64,000 nt of DNA from Streptomyces sp. DH41 (GTDB lineage: Bacteria > Actinomycetota > Actinomycetes > Streptomycetales > Streptomycetaceae): NCBI RefSeq assembly GCF_029813785.1, contig NZ_JARVKY010000019.1:62001-126000 (forward strand), given 5' to 3'. Numbering within the stretch: the first letter of the stretch is position 1; each line of letters opens with the position of its first letter. A program made the translations under genes and the position numbers. The notes under the pieces were generated by a model. It was not told the origin of the DNA. It searched no databases and was given only the letters and a program-made list of their open reading frames with translations. Shown here in pieces: positions 9,206 through 17,448 of the stretch.

Positions 9206-10228
9206 ATGAGCACGCACACGTCCGGACTCGCGATCGAGACCGCGGGGCTGGTGAAGACGTTCGGCGAGACACGGGCCGTGGACGGGGTGGACCTCGCGGT
9301 GCCCGCCGGCACGGTCTACGGCGTCCTCGGCCCGAACGGCGCCGGCAAGACCACCACGGTGAAGATGCTCGCCACCCTGCTTCGGCCGGACGGCGGCCAG
9401 GCCCACGTCTTCGGCCACGACGTCGTACATGAGGCGGACGAGGTACGCGGCCGGGTGAGCCTCACCGGGCAGTACGCGTCCGTGGACGAGGACCTCACCG
9501 GCACCGAGAACCTGATACTGCTGGGCCGCCTCCTGGGCCACGGCAAGACGGCCGCGCGGGAGCGGGGGGACCAGTTGCTGGCGGCGTTCGGACTGACGGA
9601 CGCGGCGGCGAAGCAGGTCAAGCACTACTCCGGCGGAATGCGCCGGCGCATCGACATCGCCGCCTCCATCCTCAACACCCCCGATCTGCTCTTCCTCGAC
9701 GAGCCGACGACCGGCCTCGACCCACGCAGCCGCAACCAGGTGTGGGACATCGTGCGCGCGGTCGTCGCCCAGGGCACGACCGTGCTGCTGACCACGCAGT
9801 ACCTGGACGAGGCCGACCAGCTGGCGTCCCGGATCGCGGTGATCGACAAGGGCAGGGTGATCGCCGAGGGCACCAAGGGCGAGCTGAAGGCGTCCGTCGG
9901 CGCCGGCTCCGTCCATCTGCGGCTGCGCGACGCCGACCAGCGGCCGGAGGCCGAGCGGGTGCTGCGGGACCTGCTGGTCGCCGAGGTCCAGCTGGAGCCC
10001 GACCCGGTGGCGCTGACCGCCCGCCTGGGGGCCGCGGCCGACGACACCGCCGCCGACCAGGCCGCCAAGGCACTCGGCGAGCTGGCCCGGGCCGGCGTCG
10101 TCGTCGACAACTTCTCCCTGGGACAGCCCAGCCTAGACGAGGTCTTCCTGGCGCTGACCGGGCACGACACCGGCCAGAGCACCGGCGACGACACCGGCCC
10201 CGACGCGAAGGACGAGGTGGCGGCATGA
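9206..10228 (+). CDS. Daunorubicin-resistance type (DrrA) ABC transporter ATP-binding protein
   Basis: A 340-residue ATPase of a two-component exporter. Walker A is GPNGAGKTT (near residue 45), the signature is YSGGMRRRIDIA, Walker B is LLFLDEPTTGLD and the switch region is LLTTQYLDEADQL. It carries the C-terminal extension typical of DrrA, ending in LGQPSLDEVFLALTG. AAGGA precedes the ATG. It overlaps the permease gene by ATGA, so the pair is translationally coupled. These pairs export hydrophobic drugs or lipids; the substrate here is unknown. The upstream 22-bp repeat array may bear on regulation. No biosynthetic genes adjoin it, so housekeeping efflux is likely. Confidence 0.93.
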   Translation: MSTHTSGLAIETAGLVKTFGETRAVDGVDLAVPAGTVYGVLGPNGAGKTTTVKMLATLLRPDGGQAHVFGHDVVHEADEVRGRVSLTGQYASVDEDLTGTENLILLGRLLGHGKTAARERGDQLLAAFGLTDAAAKQVKHYSGGMRRRIDIAASILNTPDLLFLDEPTTGLDPRSRNQVWDIVRAVVAQGTTVLLTTQYLDEADQLASRIAVIDKGRVIAEGTKGELKASVGAGSVHLRLRDADQRPEAERVLRDLLVAEVQLEPDPVALTARLGAAADDTAADQAAKALGELARAGVVVDNFSLGQPSLDEVFLALTGHDTGQSTGDDTGPDAKDEVAA

Positions 10229-11073
10229 GCACGGCCACGAGTACCGAGGGCAAGGAACTCTCCCCGGTCAGCACCGAGTCGCTGGCGGCCCTGCTGGTCG
10301 CCAAGGAACGCCCGCCGCGGCCCAGCGCCCTGTCCGCGTCCCTGACGTTCGGATGGCGCGCGATCCTCAAGATCAAGCACGTGCCGGAACAGCTCTTCGA
10401 CGTCACCGCCTTCCCAATCATGAACCTGCTGATGTTCACGTACCTCTTCGGCGGTGCGCTGGCGGGTTCACCGAGCGACTACATCCAGTTCGTGCTGCCC
10501 GGCATCCTCGTGATGTCGGTCGTGATGATCACGATGTACACCGGGGTGTCGGTGAACGTCGACATCGAGAAGGGCGTCTTCGACCGCTTCCGTACGCTGC
10601 CGATCTGGCGGCCCTCCGCGATGGTCGGCTATCTGCTCGGCGACGCGTTGCGCTACACCATCGCGTCCGTCGTGATGCTCGCCGTGGGGCTCCTGCTCGG
10701 ATACCGGCCGGACGGCGGCTTCGGCGGTGTGATCGCCGGGATCGCACTGCTGCTGGTGTTCTCGTTCGCCTTCTCGTGGATCTGGACGATGTTCGGGCTG
10801 ATGCTGCGCACCGAGAAGTCGGTCATGAGCATCAGCATGATGGTGATCTTCCCGCTCACCTTCCTGTCCAACGTCTTCGTCGACCCGAAGACGATGCCGG
10901 GCTGGCTGCAGGTGTTCGTCAACAACAGCCCGATCACCCACCTGGCGTCCGCGGTGCGCGGGCTGATGGCGGGCGACTGGCCCGGCGCCGAGATCGGCTG
11001 GACGCTGGGCTGGGCGGGCCTGTTCCTCCTGGTCTTCGGCCCGGTCACGATGCGCCTCTACAACCGCAAGTAG
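10225..11073 (+). CDS. ABC-2 type permease (DrrB-like)
   Basis: Membrane partner of the ATPase at 9206, 282 residues with six predicted helices. Segments include FDVTAFPIMNLLMFTYLFGGAL, YIQFVLPGILVMSVVMITMYTG, an FDRFRTLPIWRPS cytoplasmic loop (the ABC-2 coupling region), VIAGIALLLVFSFAFSWIWT and WAGLFLLVFGPVTMRLY. The start ATG overlaps the ATPase stop (ATGA). A 45-residue polar N-terminus precedes the first helix. The pair would work as a dimer of each subunit to export an amphipathic compound. The substrate cannot be inferred. Confidence 0.92.
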   Translation: MSTATSTEGKELSPVSTESLAALLVAKERPPRPSALSASLTFGWRAILKIKHVPEQLFDVTAFPIMNLLMFTYLFGGALAGSPSDYIQFVLPGILVMSVVMITMYTGVSVNVDIEKGVFDRFRTLPIWRPSAMVGYLLGDALRYTIASVVMLAVGLLLGYRPDGGFGGVIAGIALLLVFSFAFSWIWTMFGLMLRTEKSVMSISMMVIFPLTFLSNVFVDPKTMPGWLQVFVNNSPITHLASAVRGLMAGDWPGAEIGWTLGWAGLFLLVFGPVTMRLYNRK

Positions 11074-11121
11074 CACGCGACCAGGCACGAATTCTTCGCA
11101 CGTACGGGGCCCGCGACCCCG

Positions 11122-12228
11122 TCAGTCGCGGGGCAGCGGGCGGGCGTCGGGGGCCACGTGGGTGGCCGGCGTCGCCCGTACGATCGTGATCAGGCGGTCC
11201 GCCAGTTCCAGCCCGCCGACGGCCGGATCGTCGTAGCCGAGCACCCGGTGCCCGCGCAGGACACTCACCACCAGGTCGTCCGTCTCACGCGGGTTCTTGC
11301 CCACCTCGGCCTTTATGACCGGCCGCTCCACGAGGTCGAGCCCGCTGCCCTGGCTGATGAGGTCCTCCATGACCATGCCGGCGGCGGGGCTGAGCACGGA
11401 GAGCCCGAGGAGACGGCCCGCGGCGCTGGCGCTGGTGATGACGGCGTCGGCGCCGGACTGCTTCAGCAGCGGCGCGTTCTCCTCCTCGCGGACCGCGACC
11501 ACGATCTTCGCGCCGCGGTTGAGCTGCCGGGCCGTCAGCGTCACCAGTACGGCCGTGTCGTCGCGCTGGGTGGCGATGATGATCTGCTTCGCCCGGTACA
11601 CCTCGGCACGGTTCAGCACATCGCTGCGCGTCGCGTCACCGATCACACCCGCGTAGCCGTGGGCCGTCGCGGCCTCGATGGCCTTCCCGCTCGGGTCGAC
11701 CACGACGACCTGCTCCTTGCGCAGCCCGGTCGCGCAGACGGTCTGGATCGCCGACCGTCCCTTGGTACCGAAACCGACGACGACGGTGTGATCGCGCAAG
11801 GTGGACCTCCAGCGGTTCAGGCGCCACTCCTCCCGAGTGCGCTCGGTGAGGGCTTCCAGCGTGGTGCCGACCAGGATGATCAGGAACAGCACGCGCAGGG
11901 GCGTGATGACGAAGATGTTGGTCAGCCGGGCGGCGTCGCTGACGGGTGTGATGTCGCCGTACCCGGTGGTGGAGAGGGTGACGGTGGCGTAGTAGAAGGC
12001 GTCGAGGAGATCGACGGCGCCGTCGGAGTTGTCGGTGTAGCCGTCGTGGTCGGCAAACACGATGACGGCGGTCACCAAGAGGACCAGAAGGGCCGTGGAG
12101 AGCCGTTTGCCGACCTGGCGGATCGGATGCTCCACCAGCTTCCTCGGGAGTTTCACCCGATGGGTCACGAGATGCTCGTCCGCCTGACGGGCGATCGCGT
12201 CCTGGCCCGGAAGTTTCACGTGAAACAC
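11122..12228 (-). CDS. Potassium channel with TrkA-N (RCK) regulatory domain
   Basis: Two-TM K+ channel with a cytoplasmic NAD-binding regulator, 368 residues. The first helix is LSTALLVLLVTAVIVFAD; the pore helix and selectivity filter read YYATVTLSTTGYGDITP (TTGYGD); the second helix is FVITPLRVLFLIILVGTTLEAL. An RCK domain starts at HTVVVGFGTKGRSAIQ and is followed by a TrkA-C-like part. Such channels gate K+ flux by ligand binding to the RCK ring. The GTG start at 12228 lies inside the 3' end of moeA, with 13 bp of overlap, and the overlap is centred on a perfect parS site. Coupling to moeA is positional and not functionally obvious. Confidence 0.93.
   Translation of the reverse strand: MFHVKLPGQDAIARQADEHLVTHRVKLPRKLVEHPIRQVGKRLSTALLVLLVTAVIVFADHDGYTDNSDGAVDLLDAFYYATVTLSTTGYGDITPVSDAARLTNIFVITPLRVLFLIILVGTTLEALTERTREEWRLNRWRSTLRDHTVVVGFGTKGRSAIQTVCATGLRKEQVVVVDPSGKAIEAATAHGYAGVIGDATRSDVLNRAEVYRAKQIIIATQRDDTAVLVTLTARQLNRGAKIVVAVREEENAPLLKQSGADAVITSASAAGRLLGLSVLSPAAGMVMEDLISQGSGLDLVERPVIKAEVGKNPRETDDLVVSVLRGHRVLGYDDPAVGGLELADRLITIVRATPATHVAPDARPLPRD
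12213..12226. other. parS centromere-like site (ParB binding)
   Basis: Exact 14-bp palindrome GTTTCACGTGAAAC, the Streptomyces parS consensus. It covers the end of moeA (the TGA stop lies within it) and the first codons of the K+ channel gene. In Streptomyces most parS sites cluster within a few hundred kb of oriC, which fits the surrounding genes. Confidence 0.92.
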
Positions 12229-13727
12229 ACTCCGATCCCGTCGGCGGCCCAGGGCAGGTCGAGCAGTTCGGCCTCCTGTCCCGACCGCGCACCGCCCGGG
12301 GGTACGACGGCCAGGGCGTCGGCGGCCGCGATGCCGCGCAGCATGGCGGGGCCGTTGTAGCGCAGCGGCACGGCACCGTCGCCGCGCAGGACGACGGGGA
12401 CGAGCCGGGTGTCGTACGGGTGCCCGTGCACCGCGTCCCGCAGTGGCAGCGCGTACGGCTCGGGCGCCGGGCGGGCGGCGAGGGTGCGCAGCAGCGGCTC
12501 GGCGAGCGTGAGCAGGCCGGAGACGGCGGCGAGGGGGTTGCCGGGGAGACCGACGAGGTGCCGGTCGTCCTTGAGGCGGGCAAGCAGCATGGGGTGACCG
12601 GGGCGTACCTTGACGCCGTCCACGAGGAGTTCGGCGTCGATCCGGCGCAGGACCGGGTGGACGTGGTCGACGGGACCCGCGGCGGTGCCGCCGGTCGTGA
12701 CGATCAGGTCGGCGGCAGAGGTCGTGATGGCGCGGTGCAGGGCCTTGGCGTCGTCGCCGATCCGGCGGACCGCGCGGACCTCGGCGCCCAGGGCCCGCAG
12801 CCAGGGCGGCAGCATCGGGCCGAGCGCGTCCCGGATGAGGCCGTCGTGCGGGAGGCCCTCGGTGAGCAGTTCGTCGCCGAGGACGAGCACGTCGACGCGG
12901 GGGCGGGGGACCGCGGTGAGGGTGTCGTATCCGGCGGCTGCCGCCAGGCCCAGTACGGCCGGGGTCGCCAGGGTGCCGACGGGCAACAGCTGGTCGCCGC
13001 TGCGGCACTCCTGGCCGCGCGGGCGGATGTCCTGGCCGTGCACGACCCCACGGGTCGCCTGCAGCCGGTCCTTGCCGTCGGTGCGGCCGTGCTCCGTGCG
13101 CAGCACGACGGTGGCACCCACGGGGATGCGGGCGCCGGTGGCGATCCGGACGGCTTCGCCGTCGGTGAGGGGAGCGGGTTCCGCGTGTCCGGCCAGAACG
13201 CCCTTGTCACGCACCGTCCAGGGGCCCGGCCCGGCGACGGCCCAGCCGTCCATCGCGGAGGTGTCGAAGGGGGGCAGGTCGGTGAGTGCGGTGAGGGGCG
13301 CGGCGAGGGCGAGGCCGAGGGCCGCGTCGAGGGGCACGGAGACCGGGGCGCGGCGGTCGGCACGGGCGGCGGTGCGGGCGGCGCGCTCGGCGGTCGCCCG
13401 GGCTTCGGGCCAGGGGGTCGCGCGGTGGTGGGACTCGGACGGCCCGTGGGGCGCGCCGCGCTGACCGTGACGGTCGGGTCGTCCGTGGCTGTCCTGGGGT
13501 CCGTGACGGTCGTGGTGCGACTGGCCGTCCTGGTTCCCGTGGCGGTCGTGGTGCGACTGGCTGTCGGACCGGCCATGGCTGTGGGGGTGTTCGGCCTGCG
13601 TGGGTGGCACCGCGTGGTCGTGGTCGCCGTGGGGAGGGCCGGGGGCCTCGTTCACGAGGGCGAGCGCCTCCTCGACGTCGAGGTCGTCCGCTTCCTCGTC
13701 GGCCCGTGTGCCGGGGGAGGTCATCAC
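12216..13727 (-). CDS. moeA: Molybdopterin molybdenumtransferase MoeA with His/Asp-rich N-terminal extension
   Basis: Inserts molybdate into adenylylated molybdopterin in the last step of Moco synthesis. The protein has 503 residues, about 90 longer than a typical MoeA. The conserved core includes LPPFDTSAMDGWAV, IATGARIPVGA, VDVLVLGDELL, LIVTTGGTAAGPVDHVHPVL, LVDGVKVRPGHPM and LVGLPGNPLAAVSGL. The N-terminal 100 residues hold a run of His/Asp/Gln/Ser repeats (SHHDRHGNQDGQ and related), which could bind metal. The usual GGTSVG-type motif reads GGTAAG. It overlaps the mobA-like gene upstream by ATGA, and its stop lies in parS. The extension is seen directly; any metal role is inference. Confidence 0.92.
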   Translation of the reverse strand: MMTSPGTRADEEADDLDVEEALALVNEAPGPPHGDHDHAVPPTQAEHPHSHGRSDSQSHHDRHGNQDGQSHHDRHGPQDSHGRPDRHGQRGAPHGPSESHHRATPWPEARATAERAARTAARADRRAPVSVPLDAALGLALAAPLTALTDLPPFDTSAMDGWAVAGPGPWTVRDKGVLAGHAEPAPLTDGEAVRIATGARIPVGATVVLRTEHGRTDGKDRLQATRGVVHGQDIRPRGQECRSGDQLLPVGTLATPAVLGLAAAAGYDTLTAVPRPRVDVLVLGDELLTEGLPHDGLIRDALGPMLPPWLRALGAEVRAVRRIGDDAKALHRAITTSAADLIVTTGGTAAGPVDHVHPVLRRIDAELLVDGVKVRPGHPMLLARLKDDRHLVGLPGNPLAAVSGLLTLAEPLLRTLAARPAPEPYALPLRDAVHGHPYDTRLVPVVLRGDGAVPLRYNGPAMLRGIAAADALAVVPPGGARSGQEAELLDLPWAADGIGVCFT

Positions 13728-14749
13728 GCGTCCGGGCGGGTGTCGGGGGTGGCGTCGGGAGCCACGTCGGGTTTGCCCGCCGCGGGGGCCGGCCCGGAGT
13801 CGGCGGCCTCCTGAGCCCAGCGCTGGGCGAGGGCCGTGGCCTTGCGGGCGGCCTCGGCGACTGCCTCGCGGCCTCCCCCGGCCCGTCCGGCCGCGTAGCC
13901 GACGAGGAAGGTGGTCAGCGGGGCCGCCGGCCTGGCCACCCCGTGGGCGGCGTCCCGGGCGAGGTCGAGCAGGACGCCGGTGTCGACGTCGAGGTCGATG
14001 CCCAACTCATCCTTGGCTGCGGTAATCCATTCATCCAACACGTGACCATGCTCCCTGATGCGTGCCCTTGCGGTGGCGATGTCGTCCCAGGTGTCGCAGT
14101 CGAAGGACGCGACGGCGTCGGGGACGCGGATGAGGCGGAGGGCGCCGGTCAGGCGGCGCAGGGGCAGCCCGGTGAGGTCTGCCCGGCCACCCCGCTCTCC
14201 CCGGTCCCCGGTGAGCGCGGCCAACTCGCGGCGCAGCGCGGGGGCGCGGTAGGCGGCGACGAGGGGCTGGTCGCGGCCGTCGGTGTCGGTGAGCAGCACG
14301 CCGTCGGCATCGCTCGCGGCGAGGACCGACACAAGTCGTCCGACGGTGGACCCGGCGAGGAACGGCAGGTCGGCGGAGACCACCACGACGTGCTCTTCCG
14401 TGGTGAGCCCGAGGCCTGCGGCGAGGGCGGCGAGCGGTCCGCCGCCGGGCGGGTCCTCCCGGGCCCAGGTCACCGGGCGTGCGGTGGGCCGGTGGTCGGC
14501 GACGACCACGGTGGTCCGCGCTCCGACGCAGGCGGCGAGCACCCGGTCCAGCAGCGCGCGCCCGCCCACGCGGAGACCGGGTTTGTCCGCGCCGCCGAGC
14601 CGCCGGGCGCCCCCGCCCGCGAGCACGACGGCGTCGTACCCGGCAGGGTCCGGCCCCGGCGCGGGGTCGGCGGCGGTCCCGGGGCCGGCGGCGGGGCCGG
14701 GTCCGTCGGCTGGGCCGGTGCCGGGGCCGGGGGGCTCGTACGCGGTCAC
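13724..14749 (-). CDS. MobA-like molybdenum cofactor guanylyltransferase with C-terminal DUF6457-type domain
   Basis: A 341-residue nucleotidyltransferase. The NTP-transferase domain begins VVLAGGGARRLGGADKPGLR (the GGxSxRxGxDK-type loop) and includes VVVSADLPFLAG and DGVLLTDTDGRDQPLVAAYR. Residues from about 245 on (LDEWITAAKDELGIDLDVDTG through QRWA) form a small helical domain I associate with DUF6457 proteins. In the Moco pathway MobA adds GMP to molybdopterin. The N-terminus has a 35-residue Pro/Gly-rich stretch, so the true start may be internal. The stop overlaps the moeA ATG, indicating one transcript. The function is well supported by the loop and by the moeA linkage. Confidence 0.85.
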   Translation of the reverse strand: MTAYEPPGPGTGPADGPGPAAGPGTAADPAPGPDPAGYDAVVLAGGGARRLGGADKPGLRVGGRALLDRVLAACVGARTTVVVADHRPTARPVTWAREDPPGGGPLAALAAGLGLTTEEHVVVVSADLPFLAGSTVGRLVSVLAASDADGVLLTDTDGRDQPLVAAYRAPALRRELAALTGDRGERGGRADLTGLPLRRLTGALRLIRVPDAVASFDCDTWDDIATARARIREHGHVLDEWITAAKDELGIDLDVDTGVLLDLARDAAHGVARPAAPLTTFLVGYAAGRAGGGREAVAEAARKATALAQRWAQEAADSGPAPAAGKPDVAPDATPDTRPDA

Positions 14750-14881
14750 CCCCCGAGTATGCGTCCCGGCGCGATCACAGGGAACGCGGGGGAGGCCACG
14801 CGATCAGAGTGTGCGCACCGGCGCCGGGGTCGGCACTGACGTCAACCCTGCCGTCGGCGTCGACGACGCGGCTGACGGCGC

Positions 14882-14917
14882 CTGTGACAGAGGCGGCTGA
14901 CGACGCCTCTGTCACAG
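14882..14917 (-). terminator. Terminator of the bkd operon
   Basis: CTGTGACAGAGGCG pairs perfectly with CGCCTCTGTCACAG (14 bp, 8-nt loop). The stem includes the last codons and the stop of the E2 gene at 14912, so it folds immediately as translation ends. Confidence 0.8.
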
Positions 14918-16444
14918 CGTGCGCAGCAGCACCGCCGGCTGTTCCACGCAGTCCGCGACGTACCGCAGGAAGCCGCCCGCCGTGCCGCCGTCGCACACAC
15001 GGTGATCGAAGGTGAGCGACAGCTGCACGACCTGACGCACCGCCAACTCCCCCTCGTGCACCCAGGGCTTGGGGACGATGCGGCCGACGCCGAGCATGGC
15101 CGCTTCGGGGTGGTTGAGGATCGGCGTGGAACCGTCCACGCCGAACACGCCGTAGTTGTTCAGCGTGAAGGTGCCGCCGGTCACTTCACCGGGCGTCAGC
15201 CGGCCGGCCCGGGCCGCCTCCGTCAGCCTGGCGAACTCCGCGGTGAGCGCCTCGGCGTCCCGCGCGTGTGCGTCCCGGACCACCGGCACGACCAGCCCCC
15301 GGTCCGTCTGGGCGGCGAAGCCGAGGTGGACCTGGTCGAGCTGGACGACTTCCCGGGCCTCCGTGTCGACGGTGGAATTCAGCTCGGGGAAGCGGGCCAG
15401 AGCGGCCGTACAGATCCGGGCCAGCAGAGCGACAAGGGAGATCTTCGGGCCACCGGCGGCGTTCATCGCGGTGCGCGCCCGCATCAGCTCGGTCGCGTCG
15501 GCGTCCACCCAGCAGGTCGCGTCGGGAATCTCGCGGCGGCTGCGGGAGAGCTTGTCGGCGACGGCGCCGCGGACGCCCTTGAGAGGGGTGCGGATGCCGC
15601 CGGACCGGGTCGCCGGCGCCGCGGCTTCCGGTGCCCGGCCGCTCGCTGCCGACTGCGGCCCACCCTCCGGAGCCGTCGTACGGCCGCCCTGGGTGGCGGC
15701 GGCACGCAACGCGTACTCCACGTCCGCGCGCAGGATCAGCCCCTCCGGGCCGGAGCCGGTCAGCTCGCGCAGGTCCAGGTCGTTGTGCCGGGCGAGCCTG
15801 CGGACCAGCGGGGAGATGACGGGGACCGGGCCGTCCACCGCGCCGTCCACCGGGTCGGCGGCACGGACCTGGCCGTTCGCCCGCCCGGACGGCGCCGTGG
15901 CGGACGCCGACGGCACCGGCCGCACCCTGCGCCGCCGCGCGGGTGCCTCGGAGGTGCCGTACCCGACCAGGACGTTTCCCGAGCCCTCGGCCTTCACCTG
16001 CCGCGCCCCGGCCCCCTCGGCCCCGGCACTCTCGGCTGGGGCACTCTCGGCTGGGGCCTGATCGATCCGGGCGCCCTCGGCCCGGGCCTTGCCAGCCTGC
16101 GGCTCCCCGGTGTCCTCGCCGGGCGGCTCACCGACCGCCTCGCCGCCGCTGCCCGGCCCCCCGGCCGGGCGGTCTCCGGCGGTCTCGCCCACCGCCACCG
16201 TCAGCAGCGGCGCCCCGACGGGCAGCTCCGTGCCCTCCTCGCCGAAGCGGGCGGTGACCACACCGCCGTAGGGGCAGGGCACCTCCACCATCGCCTTGGC
16301 CGTCTCGACCTCGACGACCGGCTGGTCCACGGCGACGACGTCGCCGACCTCGACCATCCAGCGCACGATCTCCGCCTCGGTGAGCCCCTCACCGAGGTCG
16401 GGGAGCTTGAACTCCAGGCCGTGCCCATCAGAAGCGTGTGCCAT
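14912..16444 (-). CDS. bkdC: Branched-chain 2-oxoacid dehydrogenase E2 (dihydrolipoyl acyltransferase)
   Basis: Core acyltransferase of the complex, 510 residues. One lipoyl domain lies at residues 8-85 with the lipoylated Lys in VEVETAKAMVEV. A long Ala/Pro/Glu linker follows. The peripheral-subunit-binding domain begins near SPLVRRLARHNDLDLRELTGSGPEG. The catalytic domain runs from about 285 to the end, with the DHRVCDGGTAGGFL active-site motif. It transfers the branched acyl group to CoA, giving the starter units for iso/anteiso fatty acids and some polyketides. The start ATG overlaps the E1 beta stop. Its stop is folded into the downstream terminator. Confidence 0.93.
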   Translation of the reverse strand: MAHASDGHGLEFKLPDLGEGLTEAEIVRWMVEVGDVVAVDQPVVEVETAKAMVEVPCPYGGVVTARFGEEGTELPVGAPLLTVAVGETAGDRPAGGPGSGGEAVGEPPGEDTGEPQAGKARAEGARIDQAPAESAPAESAGAEGAGARQVKAEGSGNVLVGYGTSEAPARRRRVRPVPSASATAPSGRANGQVRAADPVDGAVDGPVPVISPLVRRLARHNDLDLRELTGSGPEGLILRADVEYALRAAATQGGRTTAPEGGPQSAASGRAPEAAAPATRSGGIRTPLKGVRGAVADKLSRSRREIPDATCWVDADATELMRARTAMNAAGGPKISLVALLARICTAALARFPELNSTVDTEAREVVQLDQVHLGFAAQTDRGLVVPVVRDAHARDAEALTAEFARLTEAARAGRLTPGEVTGGTFTLNNYGVFGVDGSTPILNHPEAAMLGVGRIVPKPWVHEGELAVRQVVQLSLTFDHRVCDGGTAGGFLRYVADCVEQPAVLLRTL

Positions 16445-17448
16445 CAGCTTTCGGCCTCCCACTGCAGGCGCCCCACGGCGTCCAGGATCCGGTCCACACC
16501 GGGCAGGTGGTGGCGCTCCAGCATCGGTGGCGGATACGGGATGTCGAACCCGGCCACACGCAGCACCGGCGCCTCCAGGTGGTGGAAGCAGCGCTCCGTG
16601 ACCCGGGCCGCGATCTCCCCGCCCGGGCCCCCGAAGGAACCCGACTCGTGGACGACGACCGCGCGTCCCGTCCGCCGCACCGAAGCGCACACCGTCTCGT
16701 CGTCGAACGGCACCAGGGAGCGCAGATCGACGACTTCGAGGTCCCAGCCCTCGGCCCGGGCCGCTTCGGCCGCCTCCATGCAGGCGACCAGCGACGGCCC
16801 GTACGTGATGAGTGTGGCGCTCCGGCCCGAGCGCCGCACCACCGCGCGGCCTGTCGGTTCAACGGGTGTGGGCTCCTCGGGGTTCCAGGAGTCCTTCGAC
16901 CAGTACAGACGCTTGGGTTCGAGGAAGACCACCGGGTCGTCGGAGGCGATGGACTCGCGCAGCAGCCCATAGGCGTCGGCGACGGTCGCGGGCGTGACGA
17001 CATGGAGCCCCGGAGTCGCCATGTAGTACGCCTCGGACGAGTCGCTGTGGTGCTCGACGCCGCCGATGCCCCCGCCGTAGGGCACGCGGATGGTGAGCGG
17101 CAGGGGCATCTTCCCTCGGGTGCGGTTGCGCATCTTGGTGACATGGCTGACGACCTGCTCGAACGCCGGGTAGGCGAAGGCGTCGAACTGCATCTCCACG
17201 ACCGGGCGCAGCCCGTACATCGCCATGCCCACGGCCGTGCCCAGGATGCCCGCCTCGGCGAGCGGCGTGTCCGTGCACCGGTTGTCGCCGAACTCCTCGG
17301 CCAGTCCGTCGGTGACGCGGAAGACGCCGCCGAGGGTGCCCACGTCCTCACCCATCACGTGCACGCCCGGGTCGGCGGCCATGGCGTCGCGCAGCGCGCG
17401 CGTGAGGGCCTGCGCCATGGTGGCCGGCCTGACGGCGACGGTGGTCAT
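16444..17448 (-). CDS. bkdB: Branched-chain 2-oxoacid dehydrogenase E1 beta subunit
   Basis: Transketolase-like beta subunit, 334 residues, the usual length. Conserved stretches include MAQALTRALRDAMAADPGV, MGEDVGTLGGVFRVTDGL, ADTPLAEAGILGTAVGMA-type sequence (here TDTPLAEAGILGTAVGMAMY), MPLPLTIRVPYGGGIGG, HSDSSEAYY and VVIEESG-like VVVHESGSFGG. With E1 alpha it forms an alpha2beta2 tetramer with TPP at the interface. It overlaps the genes on both sides by four bases, so the three bkd proteins are translationally coupled. Confidence 0.94.
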   Translation of the reverse strand: MTTVAVRPATMAQALTRALRDAMAADPGVHVMGEDVGTLGGVFRVTDGLAEEFGDNRCTDTPLAEAGILGTAVGMAMYGLRPVVEMQFDAFAYPAFEQVVSHVTKMRNRTRGKMPLPLTIRVPYGGGIGGVEHHSDSSEAYYMATPGLHVVTPATVADAYGLLRESIASDDPVVFLEPKRLYWSKDSWNPEEPTPVEPTGRAVVRRSGRSATLITYGPSLVACMEAAEAARAEGWDLEVVDLRSLVPFDDETVCASVRRTGRAVVVHESGSFGGPGGEIAARVTERCFHHLEAPVLRVAGFDIPYPPPMLERHHLPGVDRILDAVGRLQWEAES

